Source: Phycisphaerales bacterium (GTDB lineage Bacteria; Planctomycetota; Phycisphaerae; Phycisphaerales; SM1A02). Taken from it: a stretch of DNA of 31,686 bases. Position 1 is the stretch's first letter, and every line of letters begins with the position of its first letter. A model generated the notes under the pieces. That model was given only the letters and a program-made list of their open reading frames with translations, ran no database searches and was not told where the DNA came from. The stretch covers positions 1-31,686 of the forward strand of contig JASMLY010000043.1 of assembly GCA_030748455.1 (NCBI GenBank). The letters are read 5' to 3'. Below, one piece after another: positions 8,542 to 15,530 of the stretch. The position numbers and the translations under genes are program-made.

Positions 8542-9582
8542 CTAGGGGACTGGTACGAACTCTAAAATTGATGTGACAACATCGTCGGAAGTCCTACCTT
8601 CAGCTTCAGCTTCGTAGGTCGTAGCAATACGGTGGCGTAGAACATCATGTGCAAGGTCTTTCACATCCTGTGGTACGACATACCCGCGTCCTTCAAGGAA
8701 AGCATTTGCTTTCGCACAAAGTGTTAACGAAAGGGTCGCACGTGGGGAAGCACCGTACTCCACGAATTCAGCCAACTCTTCAGAAACGATTTCTGGTGTC
8801 CGAGAAGTCTGGATGATCTCGACAATGTACTTCTCAATTTTTTCATCTACGTAGACTTGATCAACGAGTGCTCGCGCTTTAGCGATGGATTCTGGTTGCA
8901 TCACACATGAAACGTTCGTTGATTGTGTCGTTGTTGCCATGCGTTGCAAGATTTCGAGTTCTTCGGATTTGCTGGGGTATTCGACAACAACTTTCAGCAT
9001 AAATCGATCCACTTGAGCTTCAGGAAGTGGATATGTTCCTTCTTGCTCAATGGGGTTCATAGTTGCAAGGACTAGGAATGGATCTGGAAGTTTAAATGTT
9101 TCGGTACCGATGGTAACTTGCCGCTCTTGCATCGCTTCTAGCAACGCCGATTGAACTTTTGCTGGGGCACGATTGATTTCATCTGCTAGGATCACGCTAG
9201 AAAATATTGGACCTTTATTCACCACAAACTCTCCGGAATCTTGGCGATACATGAGGGTTCCAGTTAGATCAGCAGGGAGCAAGTCGGGAGTGAACTGTAA
9301 CCGTTGAAACGATGTGTTGATACCTTTTGCAAGTGAAGATACAGCGAGGGTTTTCGCAAGTCCTGGAACACCTTCGATGAGAAGGTGCCCATTTGCAAGT
9401 AACCCAATGAACATCTTATGGAGCAAAGGGTCTTGCCCAACGATCACTTCGTGCATTGCACTTCGAAGTTCTTGGAATGGAGCGCTTGCCTGTTTGATCT
9501 GCTCGCTTAACTGTTGAATGTCGGTATGTGTTTTGTTTGTCATCTTTGGATACGTATCCTGAGTGTTCGTCATTGAAGTCAT
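8542..9582 (-). CDS. moxR: MoxR-family AAA+ ATPase
   Basis: A 346-residue AAA+ ATPase. Walker A is GVPGLAKT (71-78), Walker B is ILADE (131-135) followed by INRAPAK, and sensor 1 is in LATMNPIEQEGTYPLPEAQ. The C-terminal lid contains GASPRATLSL, where the Arg is the usual sensor 2. It is the first gene of an eight-gene minus-strand operon and should power assembly or metal insertion for the VWA proteins BatA, BatB and the DUF58 protein. That role is known only for some MoxR relatives. The start is uncertain: ATGs occur at 9582, 9573 and 9543, and the conserved region begins only near residue 25, so the first 14 residues may not be translated. Confidence 0.92.
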   Translation of the reverse strand: MTSMTNTQDTYPKMTNKTHTDIQQLSEQIKQASAPFQELRSAMHEVIVGQDPLLHKMFIGLLANGHLLIEGVPGLAKTLAVSSLAKGINTSFQRLQFTPDLLPADLTGTLMYRQDSGEFVVNKGPIFSSVILADEINRAPAKVQSALLEAMQERQVTIGTETFKLPDPFLVLATMNPIEQEGTYPLPEAQVDRFMLKVVVEYPSKSEELEILQRMATTTQSTNVSCVMQPESIAKARALVDQVYVDEKIEKYIVEIIQTSRTPEIVSEELAEFVEYGASPRATLSLTLCAKANAFLEGRGYVVPQDVKDLAHDVLRHRIATTYEAEAEGRTSDDVVTSILEFVPVP

Positions 9583-9608
9583 ACGCGGTTATACGGGTGA
9601 AAGTCAAA

Positions 9609-9637
9609 TTGGTTCACCACAACCTCAGCACTATTTT
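9609..9637 (+). promoter_or_regulatory. Possible sigma70-type promoter for the small orphan gene
   Basis: TTGGTT (9609-9614) and TATTTT (9632-9637) are separated by 17 bases and lie 23 bases before the ATG at 9661. An AAGG at 9645-9648 could be a weak ribosome-binding site. The match is by eye to a consensus built from other bacteria. Confidence 0.35.
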
Positions 9638-9660
9638 ACAGAAAAAGGTAGACTGCCACT

Positions 9661-9903
9661 ATGACAGATGTACAACATATCCAAGGAAGGCTTCTCGCAA
9701 TCCATTGGCCATCACAAGAGGCTGAAGCAACGTTATCGGTTGATCTCAATCAATGCCAAGTTGCAACCGCCGAGATAGAAGATACAAATGGCACCGTTCA
9801 CAGAGTGAAAGCGCATCTGAGTTGGGATGCAGATTCACTCGTTGGTAAGGTCGTCAAAACGAGCATTGTTAATGATGCAACCTCACTCGTTGCTGTTGAA
9901 TGA
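9661..9903 (+). CDS. Small hypothetical protein (80 aa)
   Basis: An 80-residue protein that I do not recognise. It is predicted to be soluble and beta-rich, slightly acidic, with one Cys, no signal peptide and no membrane segment. It starts with ATG 23 bases after a possible promoter, and it is the only plus-strand gene between the divergent Bat operon and the convergent tyrA gene, whose stop lies 26 bases downstream. The sequence contains alternating hydrophobic and polar residues (EATLSVDL, VHRVKAHLSW), which reads like a real folded protein. No annotated relative comes to mind, and it may be restricted to this lineage. Confidence 0.6.
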   Translation: MTDVQHIQGRLLAIHWPSQEAEATLSVDLNQCQVATAEIEDTNGTVHRVKAHLSWDADSLVGKVVKTSIVNDATSLVAVE

Positions 9904-9929
9904 CCGTGCACTCTTGAGATGAAGTGGAT

Positions 9930-11087
9930 CTAGCCACGTTCAACGAGACGGTCGATTAAGAAACTCGATTGTTCAAGGGCTTGTTCTGAGAACTGCCCAA
10001 AGTGCTCGTGGACTTCTGAAAAGAGTTTTCTAAATCGTTCCCGGTCGTTACTCATGACAATCTCCCGAAGCTCTTCGCCAGACTCTTTGAGGGTATTGAG
10101 TATGTTCGCAGTTTCTGGATTATTCATTTGAATTGAGGCGTACAAGTCGGCTGATTGTGCAAAATGCCTTGCTGCCATAAGTAAATCAATCAAGTAGATC
10201 GGAGAAGTAAAGGCAAGAGTTTTTTGGACATCTACACCGAGTTTCTGAATCGTTCTTCCCAGCACTTCAGTTGCTTGATGTGTCAGAACTTGGACGATGC
10301 TCATTGCCTCATCATGCTCGGTTGCGGTCGTGTTCAATACCGAAAAACCACGGCTGTGCAAGAGTGTCTCTAGCCAACCTTTCCAACCATATGTATCACG
10401 CCCACAAACCACGGCTATTCTCTGCCCTTGCAACGAATGAACTGAGGGACCAAACAAAGGGTGTGTCCCGATGACACTCGTATGGTTTGAATGCTCACAC
10501 ATGGCGTTGACTGGGCCACACTTGGTTGATGTGACATCCATAAGAAGTGAACCTTCTTTGCAGTGTGGTGCGACTTCTTTGATCACATCGATTGTTTCAG
10601 CTATTGGTACAGCAATGATGGTGACATCAACATTTGCAGCGGCTTCTGCATTGCTCATGGGCGTATCAAGATCTGCAATGACCACTTCATTGCCAGCATC
10701 CTTGAAAAGGTTCGCCATCACTCGGCCCATCCCACCATTGCCGCCAATGATTGCTATTTTTTTGGACTGTGTTTCTTCAGGCAATTCTGCACCGAGGGAT
10801 GCTTGTTTATCTCTACTTGCCCAGAGGATGACCCTGAAAAGGCTCTCGATGACTTCTGCTCGCAATTCACTCTCCCTAGCTTGTTGCCCTCTGTCCTCAA
10901 GCAAATCCCGCTCTCTGATGAAGTCCCTGATCGCAAAACCAGTGCTCTTTTTGATTGCAGCCACCTCTGTCACAACTTCATTTCTTTGCTTGAGCAATTG
11001 GATAATCTGATGGTCGATAGCGTCAATCTTCTCTCGAAGAGGGAGGAGTTCTTTTGGAGGAAGATTTGATTTTGAAGGGTGTTCCAT
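9930..11087 (-). CDS. tyrA: Bifunctional chorismate mutase / prephenate dehydrogenase (T-protein)
   Basis: A 385-residue protein. Residues about 14-95 form an AroQ-type chorismate mutase helical domain (PLREKIDAIDHQIIQLLKQR, followed by the conserved charged helix FIRERDLL). Residues from about 110 form the dehydrogenase: the NAD-binding loop IGGNGGMG (114-121), VTSTKCGPV, and GTHPLFGP, where His209 matches the catalytic His of TyrA. The fusion order (mutase first) and GGNGGMG loop resemble the enterobacterial T-protein. It converts chorismate via prephenate to 4-hydroxyphenylpyruvate for tyrosine synthesis. The gene is divergent from gdhA with 52 bases between the starts, so the two promoters overlap. 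The ATG at 11087 is the natural start. Confidence 0.92.
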   Translation of the reverse strand: MEHPSKSNLPPKELLPLREKIDAIDHQIIQLLKQRNEVVTEVAAIKKSTGFAIRDFIRERDLLEDRGQQARESELRAEVIESLFRVILWASRDKQASLGAELPEETQSKKIAIIGGNGGMGRVMANLFKDAGNEVVIADLDTPMSNAEAAANVDVTIIAVPIAETIDVIKEVAPHCKEGSLLMDVTSTKCGPVNAMCEHSNHTSVIGTHPLFGPSVHSLQGQRIAVVCGRDTYGWKGWLETLLHSRGFSVLNTTATEHDEAMSIVQVLTHQATEVLGRTIQKLGVDVQKTLAFTSPIYLIDLLMAARHFAQSADLYASIQMNNPETANILNTLKESGEELREIVMSNDRERFRKLFSEVHEHFGQFSEQALEQSSFLIDRLVERG

Positions 11088-11099
11088 TGTCTATATGCT
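11071..11099 (+). promoter_or_regulatory. Possible promoter of gdhA
   Basis: TTTGAA (11071-11076) and TATGCT (11094-11099) are separated by 17 bases and lie 40 bases before the gdhA ATG. The -35 element falls inside the first codons of the divergent tyrA, so the two genes may interfere with each other. Confidence 0.35.
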
Positions 11100-11125
11100 C
11101 AGGGTACCATGTATCGATTCAACGC

Positions 11126-11132
11126 AAAGGAG
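11126..11132 (+). promoter_or_regulatory. Shine-Dalgarno site of gdhA
   Basis: AAAGGAG lies 7 bases before the ATG at 11140. It fixes that ATG as the start. Many other genes in this window have no recognisable site, so this one stands out. Confidence 0.75.
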
Positions 11133-11139
11133 CCCTTGA

Positions 11140-12537
11140 ATGACCACGACACACTGTTGTACACAATCAGGCACAAACAGCCAATTTGTCCAAGATTTTA
11201 TGAACGAACTCGCAGTACGAAATGGACATGAATCAGAGTTTCTTCAGGCAGTTCAAGAAGTTGTTGCGTCTCTTGAGACCGTTATTGATGCTCGCCCTGC
11301 ATACCGAGATTCCAAGATTCTTCAAAGGGTCGTTGAACCTGAGCGAGTATTGCAGTTTCGGGTTCCTTGGGTAGACGATTCAGGTGAAGTGCAGGTAGAT
11401 CGAGGCTACCGCGTAGAATTCAACAGTGCGATTGGTCCCTACAAAGGGGGGTTGCGGTTTCACCCTACAGTAAATCTTTCCATTCTCAAGTTCCTCGGGT
11501 TTGAGCAGATCTTTAAAAATAGTTTGACCACGCTTCCGTTAGGTGGCGGCAAGGGGGGTGCAGATTTCAACCCCAAAGGTAAGAGTGACGCTGAGGTCAT
11601 GCGATTCTGCCAATCCTTTATGTCTGAACTTTTTCGCCACATAGGGCCTGATACAGACATTCCCGCTGGAGATATCGGTGTTGGAGGAAGAGAAATAGGA
11701 TATATGTTTGGTGCGTATAAGAAGTTAACAAACACGTTTACCGGTGTTCTTACTGGTCGTGCATTGGAATGGGGTGGCAGCCTTATACGACCAGAAGCAA
11801 CAGGCTATGGTGTTGTGTATTTCGCATCAGAGATGTACGCGACAAAAGGGGAAACATTGAAAGGTAAAACTTGTCTTGTTTCTGGGTCTGGGAATGTTGC
11901 ACAGTACACTGTCGAAAAAGTACTTGAACTCGGTGGCAAAGTGGTCACACTTTCTGATAGCAGTGGTTGGATCTTTGATGGGGATGGGATTGATTCGGAA
12001 AAACTCGCATGGGTGATGGATCTTAAGAATAAGCGTCGTGGTCGAATTGGTGCGTATGCAGAACAGTTTCCAAACGCAGAGTTTCATCCTCGTGATGATT
12101 CACTCGATCACAATCCACTTTGGGCTCTCAAGGCGGATTGTGCGTTCCCATCAGCAACACAAAATGAGATCAACCGTGTTGATGCTACAAACCTTCTCGC
12201 AGGTGGCGTGAACCTTGTGAGTGAAGGTGCGAACATGCCAAGCACGATGGAAGCTCAACAAGTGTTTGTAGACGCAGGTATTTTGTACGGGCCTGCGAAA
12301 GCAGCAAATGCAGGAGGCGTTGCAGTTTCGGGATTAGAAATGGCTCAAGCAAGCCAACGGATCTATTGGACACGTGAACAAGTCGATGAGAAATTGAAAC
12401 AAATCATGGCTGATGTACATCGGCAATGCGTCGATGCAGCAAAAGCGTTTGGCTGTGAAGGCAATTATGTTGATGGAGCAAACATCGCAGGTTTTGTTAA
12501 AGTCGCAGATGCGATGTTGGCTCAAGGCATTGTGTAA
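11140..12537 (+). CDS. gdhA: Glutamate dehydrogenase (NADP-type, GdhA)
   Basis: A 465-residue hexameric-type glutamate dehydrogenase, close to the family length of about 450. It interconverts 2-oxoglutarate plus ammonia and glutamate. Visible signatures are GPYKGGLRFHP (substrate region), PLGGGKGGADFNPKG (the active-site Lys loop), DIPAGDIGVGGREIG, the Rossmann motif VSGSGNVAQY, and PSATQNEIN near the C-terminal half. The conserved family pattern is that of the short NADP-dependent enzymes such as E. coli GdhA; cofactor preference is inferred from this. A strong Shine-Dalgarno site precedes the ATG. It is transcribed alone, away from tyrA. The first 15 residues contain two adjacent Cys and do not match the family, so they are likely a flexible tail. 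Confidence 0.96.
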   Translation: MTTTHCCTQSGTNSQFVQDFMNELAVRNGHESEFLQAVQEVVASLETVIDARPAYRDSKILQRVVEPERVLQFRVPWVDDSGEVQVDRGYRVEFNSAIGPYKGGLRFHPTVNLSILKFLGFEQIFKNSLTTLPLGGGKGGADFNPKGKSDAEVMRFCQSFMSELFRHIGPDTDIPAGDIGVGGREIGYMFGAYKKLTNTFTGVLTGRALEWGGSLIRPEATGYGVVYFASEMYATKGETLKGKTCLVSGSGNVAQYTVEKVLELGGKVVTLSDSSGWIFDGDGIDSEKLAWVMDLKNKRRGRIGAYAEQFPNAEFHPRDDSLDHNPLWALKADCAFPSATQNEINRVDATNLLAGGVNLVSEGANMPSTMEAQQVFVDAGILYGPAKAANAGGVAVSGLEMAQASQRIYWTREQVDEKLKQIMADVHRQCVDAAKAFGCEGNYVDGANIAGFVKVADAMLAQGIV

Positions 12538-12587
12538 ACAACACACTGAATTGAGCGGTCGCCTTCTCAAATAAACGGGATTTTCTT

Positions 12588-12615
12588 TTGATTTTGCAGA
12601 TTTCTATGCTACAAT
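12588..12615 (+). promoter_or_regulatory. Candidate sigma70 promoter with a long leader
   Basis: TTGATT (12588-12593) and TACAAT (12610-12615) are separated by 16 bases. It is among the best-looking promoter matches in the window. Transcription would begin near 12622, about 165 bases before the DUF3553-like gene at 12788. The leader includes a purine-rich GGAGGGGGCGAGC and the direct repeat at 12703-12727. No known riboswitch was recognised. Confidence 0.5.
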
Positions 12616-12702
12616 AGTGACGTTGGAGGGGGCGAGCTAACAGATTGGTTTTTGTGTTTGGTTTGATGGATTTCATTCCACAGTTCATGATTAATCGCCA
12701 TG

Positions 12703-12727
12703 ATTGATCACTATCATTGATCACTAT
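12703..12727 (+). repeat. 12-base direct repeat with TGATCA cores
   Basis: ATTGATCACTAT occurs at 12703-12714 and again at 12716-12727, one base apart. Each copy contains the palindrome TGATCA, and the two palindromes are 13 bases apart. A partial copy (CATGATTAATC) precedes them. It lies 60-85 bases before the ATG at 12788 and could bind a regulator. Confidence 0.7.
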
Positions 12728-12787
12728 GATTGTTTGTTGATGATATCTCTACTATTCGCGTTTTATTTGAAAGTAATTATTGTACCT

Positions 12788-13399
12788 ATGACCACTATTG
12801 CATTTGGCGATCGAGTTATTCATAAAGTTCACCCAGAGTGGGGGGGTGGTGCTGTTATCAAGGTCGAAAACACAATTGTTAGCGGAGAACCCGCACCCAG
12901 AATTACAGTGCGTTTTTCGAACGCAGGCCTGAAGATTTTTTCTGGTCTTTCGATTCCCCTCACACCAATGGATGATGGGCATACCGTTCCGGGCGATCGG
13001 TGTTTACAACGCCCAGCAATTGCAGAGGTTGAAGACCTCGAGAGATCTGGCTTAACACAGGCAGTGGAAAAGAAAATACTCGAAATCATGCTCGCGATCC
13101 CTCTCGCGTGTCGGGACAAATTTAACACGCCAGAATACCGGCTGAAGCGAACATTAGAGCTCTACAAATACGACATGAGTGGTCGTGGACTTATGGAGTG
13201 GGCGATTGTGCAAACAGGTATGGATGACCCATTGACACGATTTAATCGAGGGCAACTTGAAGAGTATTTCAAACGATGGGTTCGCGATCGCGACTCGCAT
13301 TTGCACGACCTGTTGAGAGAAATGCAGGATGATCCAAAAACAGCAAAGCGTCTGATGCAAGAAGCACCAGACGCAGCTTTGCGTGTTGCATCACTTTGA
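12788..13399 (+). CDS. DUF3553-like protein with C-terminal helical domain
   Basis: The ATG at 12788 gives 203 residues beginning MTTIAFGDRVIHKVHPEWGGG. That N-terminus has the small beta-barrel pattern of DUF3553 (a basic residue, HPEWG, then a Gly, and later VRFSNAGLKIFSG), a fold also seen in CarD/UvrD-tail-like nucleic-acid binding modules. A longer in-frame start at 12704 would add a 28-residue hydrophobic extension of unlikely composition and would place the TGATCA repeat inside the gene. Residues from about 80 form a predicted helical domain rich in Arg and Glu (LKRTLELYKYDMSGRGLMEW and others) that I do not recognise. It may bind DNA or RNA, but this is inference. It is convergent with the coiled-coil gene; 25 bases separate the stops. 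Confidence 0.75.
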   Translation: MTTIAFGDRVIHKVHPEWGGGAVIKVENTIVSGEPAPRITVRFSNAGLKIFSGLSIPLTPMDDGHTVPGDRCLQRPAIAEVEDLERSGLTQAVEKKILEIMLAIPLACRDKFNTPEYRLKRTLELYKYDMSGRGLMEWAIVQTGMDDPLTRFNRGQLEEYFKRWVRDRDSHLHDLLREMQDDPKTAKRLMQEAPDAALRVASL

Positions 13400-13414
13400 C
13401 TCTCTTCAAAGTGA
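13391..13414 (+). terminator. Weak hairpin between convergent genes
   Basis: A 9-base-pair stem TCACTTTGA (13391-13399) pairs with TCAAAGTGA (13406-13414) around a 6-base loop, and the stop of the DUF3553-like gene is in the stem. Downstream on the plus strand is a mixed C/T tract rather than a pure T run, so termination strength is doubtful. Confidence 0.35.
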
Positions 13415-13424
13415 AATCTCTCTC

Positions 13425-13748
13425 TTAATCAGCACCATTCCCACCATAGAAATCATCGGGTGTTTCACCGTCGTTTCTTCGCGAACTGTCACGACGGATT
13501 TGCTCTACCAACTTTCGAAGGTACACGTTCTCTCTGCGTGTTGCTTCAAGGTCGAACACCATGTACTTCACACTAAGGCGAAGATAATCAAGCGAATTTT
13601 GTAACTTTGCGACCGATTCTTCGACGCTCGAACATTCGTCCGATTCTCGGTTACAAAGTTCTTCAAGTGATTCTCGATGCTCGGTTGGTAGTGCTTGTAA
13701 CTTCTCGATGAGTCGGCACATCCTCTCTTCTATGTTTCGTTCGTTCAT
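13425..13748 (-). CDS. Small coiled-coil protein, planctomycete-type
   Basis: A 107-residue charged protein. Residues 1-30 form a helix with LIEKLQALPTEHRESLEELC. After a Ser/Glu linker, residues 44-86 form a strong heptad-like coiled coil (SVKYMVFDLEATRRENVYLR and neighbours). The tail is Arg/Asp/Gly-rich and disordered (DDFYGGNGAD). I recall proteins with a LEATRRENxYLRK core as widespread hypothetical proteins in Planctomycetes, but no function is known to me. It is on the same strand as, and downstream of, the zinc-ribbon gene, separated by a 238-base gap. It is convergent with the DUF3553-like gene. Confidence 0.65.
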   Translation of the reverse strand: MNERNIEERMCRLIEKLQALPTEHRESLEELCNRESDECSSVEESVAKLQNSLDYLRLSVKYMVFDLEATRRENVYLRKLVEQIRRDSSRRNDGETPDDFYGGNGAD

Positions 13749-13986
13749 GGATCTTCTCTTTCTCTAATCTCAGTTTTGCTGTCGCTTCGTTGCAACAAGA
13801 ACAGCATGCACCGACTTGAGGGTTTGTCCACTGATTTGAAATTTTTATACCCAATTGGGCCCAAAACAGCGATGCTCTCGGACGTTGGTTCCGGTTATGC
13901 GGGCAAACACAAGATGGACCGTGCCACACAGTACCTCACACCCCACAACGGACCCGGCGATACGTCTGTGGAAGTGAAGATCCTGT
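13749..13986. other. Unassigned 238-base gap with a 10-base palindrome
   Basis: No convincing gene was found. Short open frames exist on both strands but have no recognisable domain and show codon use with many C/G third positions, unlike neighbouring genes. The stretch from about 13850 to 13986 looks more GC-rich than its surroundings. A perfect palindrome CCCAATTGGG sits at 13851-13860, next to an AT-rich TTTTTATA. On the minus strand this reads as TATAAA and could be a -10 element for the coiled-coil gene, without a good -35. No tRNA, tmRNA, SRP RNA or RNase P signature was recognised. Confidence 0.5.
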
Positions 13987-14232
13987 TTAGAAGAATCGCC
14001 ACAGGCTCCAGAAAAAAGCGACGAGGACGATGATTCCAATAATTGCAAATGACTGTTTCCTGAAGGTTGCTTCGGCGGGGTGGCGGCGAGCAGCGCCATC
14101 TGCAAGCCAAGAACCACAGGCTACGCATTGGGGTGCTTCATCCCAGATCTCCTCGCCACATTCTGGGCAGTATCCAATATCCTTTTTGGAAAAATGATCG
14201 ATATCTTCTTGGGTTGGACCTTCATCGATCAT
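13987..14232 (-). CDS. Zinc-ribbon single-span membrane protein
   Basis: An 81-residue protein. Residues 22-40 hold two Cys pairs (CPECGEEIWDEAPQCVACG), a zinc-ribbon of the C-x2-C ... C-x2-C type. Residues about 61-78 form one membrane span (FAIIGIIVLVAFFWSLW) near the C-terminus, so the ribbon is probably cytoplasmic. The start ATG overlaps the stop of the transglutaminase-fold gene by 4 bases (ATGA), so the two are probably co-translated. Similar small ribbon-plus-span proteins are common in planctomycetes and have no assigned role. Confidence 0.8.
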   Translation of the reverse strand: MIDEGPTQEDIDHFSKKDIGYCPECGEEIWDEAPQCVACGSWLADGAARRHPAEATFRKQSFAIIGIIVLVAFFWSLWRFF

Positions 14233-15530
14233 GGTGTGTCTACTCTCGTTGGTACAGATGTCCCAGAACCGACAGAGACGACCCCGAGGTTTTGGGTGGA
14301 TGGGGAATAGGGGACTAACACGAAAGTTTCACTCGCAGAAGATTCAAACCATGGGATAGAAACGAGGGTCTGCGGAACTGGCAATGGCCTTCCCTTGAAA
14401 ATCGGCACCCAGCCCCAAGGTCCAATGGCATCGTACGCTTTTTGGACACCTCCGGGTACAAACGAATATGCAATCGGGATGCGTGTATTAAGAAATTGCA
14501 TCGAGCCAAGACCTTGCCAAGGTTGGTCTACTGGCACTTGGTCAACTGTTCCTTGCATTCTTTTTGGATTAAATGGAACCCATCCAGCGCCAGGAAGTGC
14601 ATATTCCCCCCAGACAACATACCGAGATTCAGTTCTGCGTGTTCCAATGAGATCTTTGTTCGTCAGGCCAATGACAGGTCTCGCTGGAATTCCTGCTGCA
14701 CGCAGCGTTGCAACGCAAACACACACAAGATCGCAAGCAGTTCCAGAAGATTTCTCAACAGTTTGTAACGCTCCATTGACTGCTAACCCGCGGACACTCG
14801 TCGCAGAGCGATCTTCATACAAGCCATTGCTTTTGATTTTCTGCAAGCAGTAGCGAATGAGTCTTTTTGCGGCATGATGCACAGGTAGTGCTTTAATCTC
14901 TTCACCAAGTGCATCTTGTACCGCCTTTGCAAAGATCTCGTTTGATGATTCGATGAAATCGGATGGGGAGAGATACCCTCTACTGTCACCTTCCCACGCT
15001 GTGGGCCATCTAACATCACCAGCAGCCTGTTCATCGAGGTTGCAAGAAAACGAATTCATTCGAATCCGAACCTGAAATGAGAGAGAGCCATGGCAACGGG
15101 AGGCAATAGTAATCGGTACCTCCCATTGACCTTCAGGTTCGGATTGTTGGCATACGTACCAAGCATTCGCGTCCTTTTTGAATTCTCTACCGTTTTTCAG
15201 CTCGATGACAAGAGGTTGCGTATTGACAGCAAAAGCCCAATTGCCTCTTGGGATGATAGGCCAACAAATGGGTGTTGAGGCACCACCCTGTGGTGGGTAC
15301 CCTTGGTTCCATGGGATCCCAACATTCACAGTCAAATCATGAATCTTAGGGTTCGATCGCTGTAATGGGTAGAAGGGAGGATTATCCTCTGGGAGTGGAT
15401 CGCCAAAGGAGTATGTCGTAACGAAGCAAACTGCAAGCAAAATAAAACGCCGGCTTCCATGTGTAGGAAGCCGGCGAGGAATTAGCCTGTTTGCTCTGTT
15501 CAAACTTGCTTGAACAAAACGAACGCACAT
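14229..15530 (-). CDS. Transglutaminase-fold exported protein, catalytic triad apparently lost
   Basis: 433 residues from the ATG at 15530, which overlaps the ompA-like stop by one base (TAATG). A signal peptide (RRFILLAVCFVTTYSFG) begins near residue 27. The transglutaminase-like core is clear from GIPARPVIGL and the later LPGAGWVPFNP. Aligned by eye to the usual pattern, the catalytic Cys position (G-x-C-x-D) reads G-T-A-C-D, the His of HAW reads VVW, and the Asp of FDP reads FNP. A neighbouring Cys could still take the first role. The N-terminal 200 residues are beta-rich and unrecognised. The start is doubtful, because an intrinsic terminator for the upstream gene lies within the first 30 codons. 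A TTG at 15440, just past its T tract, would give 403 residues with a short signal peptide. Confidence 0.75.
   Translation of the reverse strand: MCVRFVQASLNRANRLIPRRLPTHGSRRFILLAVCFVTTYSFGDPLPEDNPPFYPLQRSNPKIHDLTVNVGIPWNQGYPPQGGASTPICWPIIPRGNWAFAVNTQPLVIELKNGREFKKDANAWYVCQQSEPEGQWEVPITIASRCHGSLSFQVRIRMNSFSCNLDEQAAGDVRWPTAWEGDSRGYLSPSDFIESSNEIFAKAVQDALGEEIKALPVHHAAKRLIRYCLQKIKSNGLYEDRSATSVRGLAVNGALQTVEKSSGTACDLVCVCVATLRAAGIPARPVIGLTNKDLIGTRRTESRYVVWGEYALPGAGWVPFNPKRMQGTVDQVPVDQPWQGLGSMQFLNTRIPIAYSFVPGGVQKAYDAIGPWGWVPIFKGRPLPVPQTLVSIPWFESSASETFVLVPYSPSTQNLGVVSVGSGTSVPTRVDTP
15438..15476 (-). terminator. Strong terminator of the OmpA-type lipoprotein gene, inside the next gene's 5' end
   Basis: On the minus strand a perfect 11-base-pair GC-rich stem (15466-15476 pairs with 15448-15458) with a 7-base loop is followed by TTTTATTTT. 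It lies 54 bases after the ompA-like stop, where a terminator is expected. It also overlaps codons 19-31 of the transglutaminase-fold gene if that gene starts at 15530. Confidence 0.85.

Noticed and set aside
10471..11069. Two long plus-strand frames of 168-179 codons
   Set aside because: They are antisense to the well-supported tyrA gene, with no domain and implausible composition.
12666..12707. 13-codon frame in the leader of the DUF3553-like gene, considered as a leader peptide
   Set aside because: No ribosome-binding site, no run of regulatory codons and no attenuator hairpin after it.
13663..14117. Short frames across the 13749-13986 gap on both strands
   Set aside because: No domain, no start signal and codon use unlike neighbours. 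They overlap two better-supported genes at each end.
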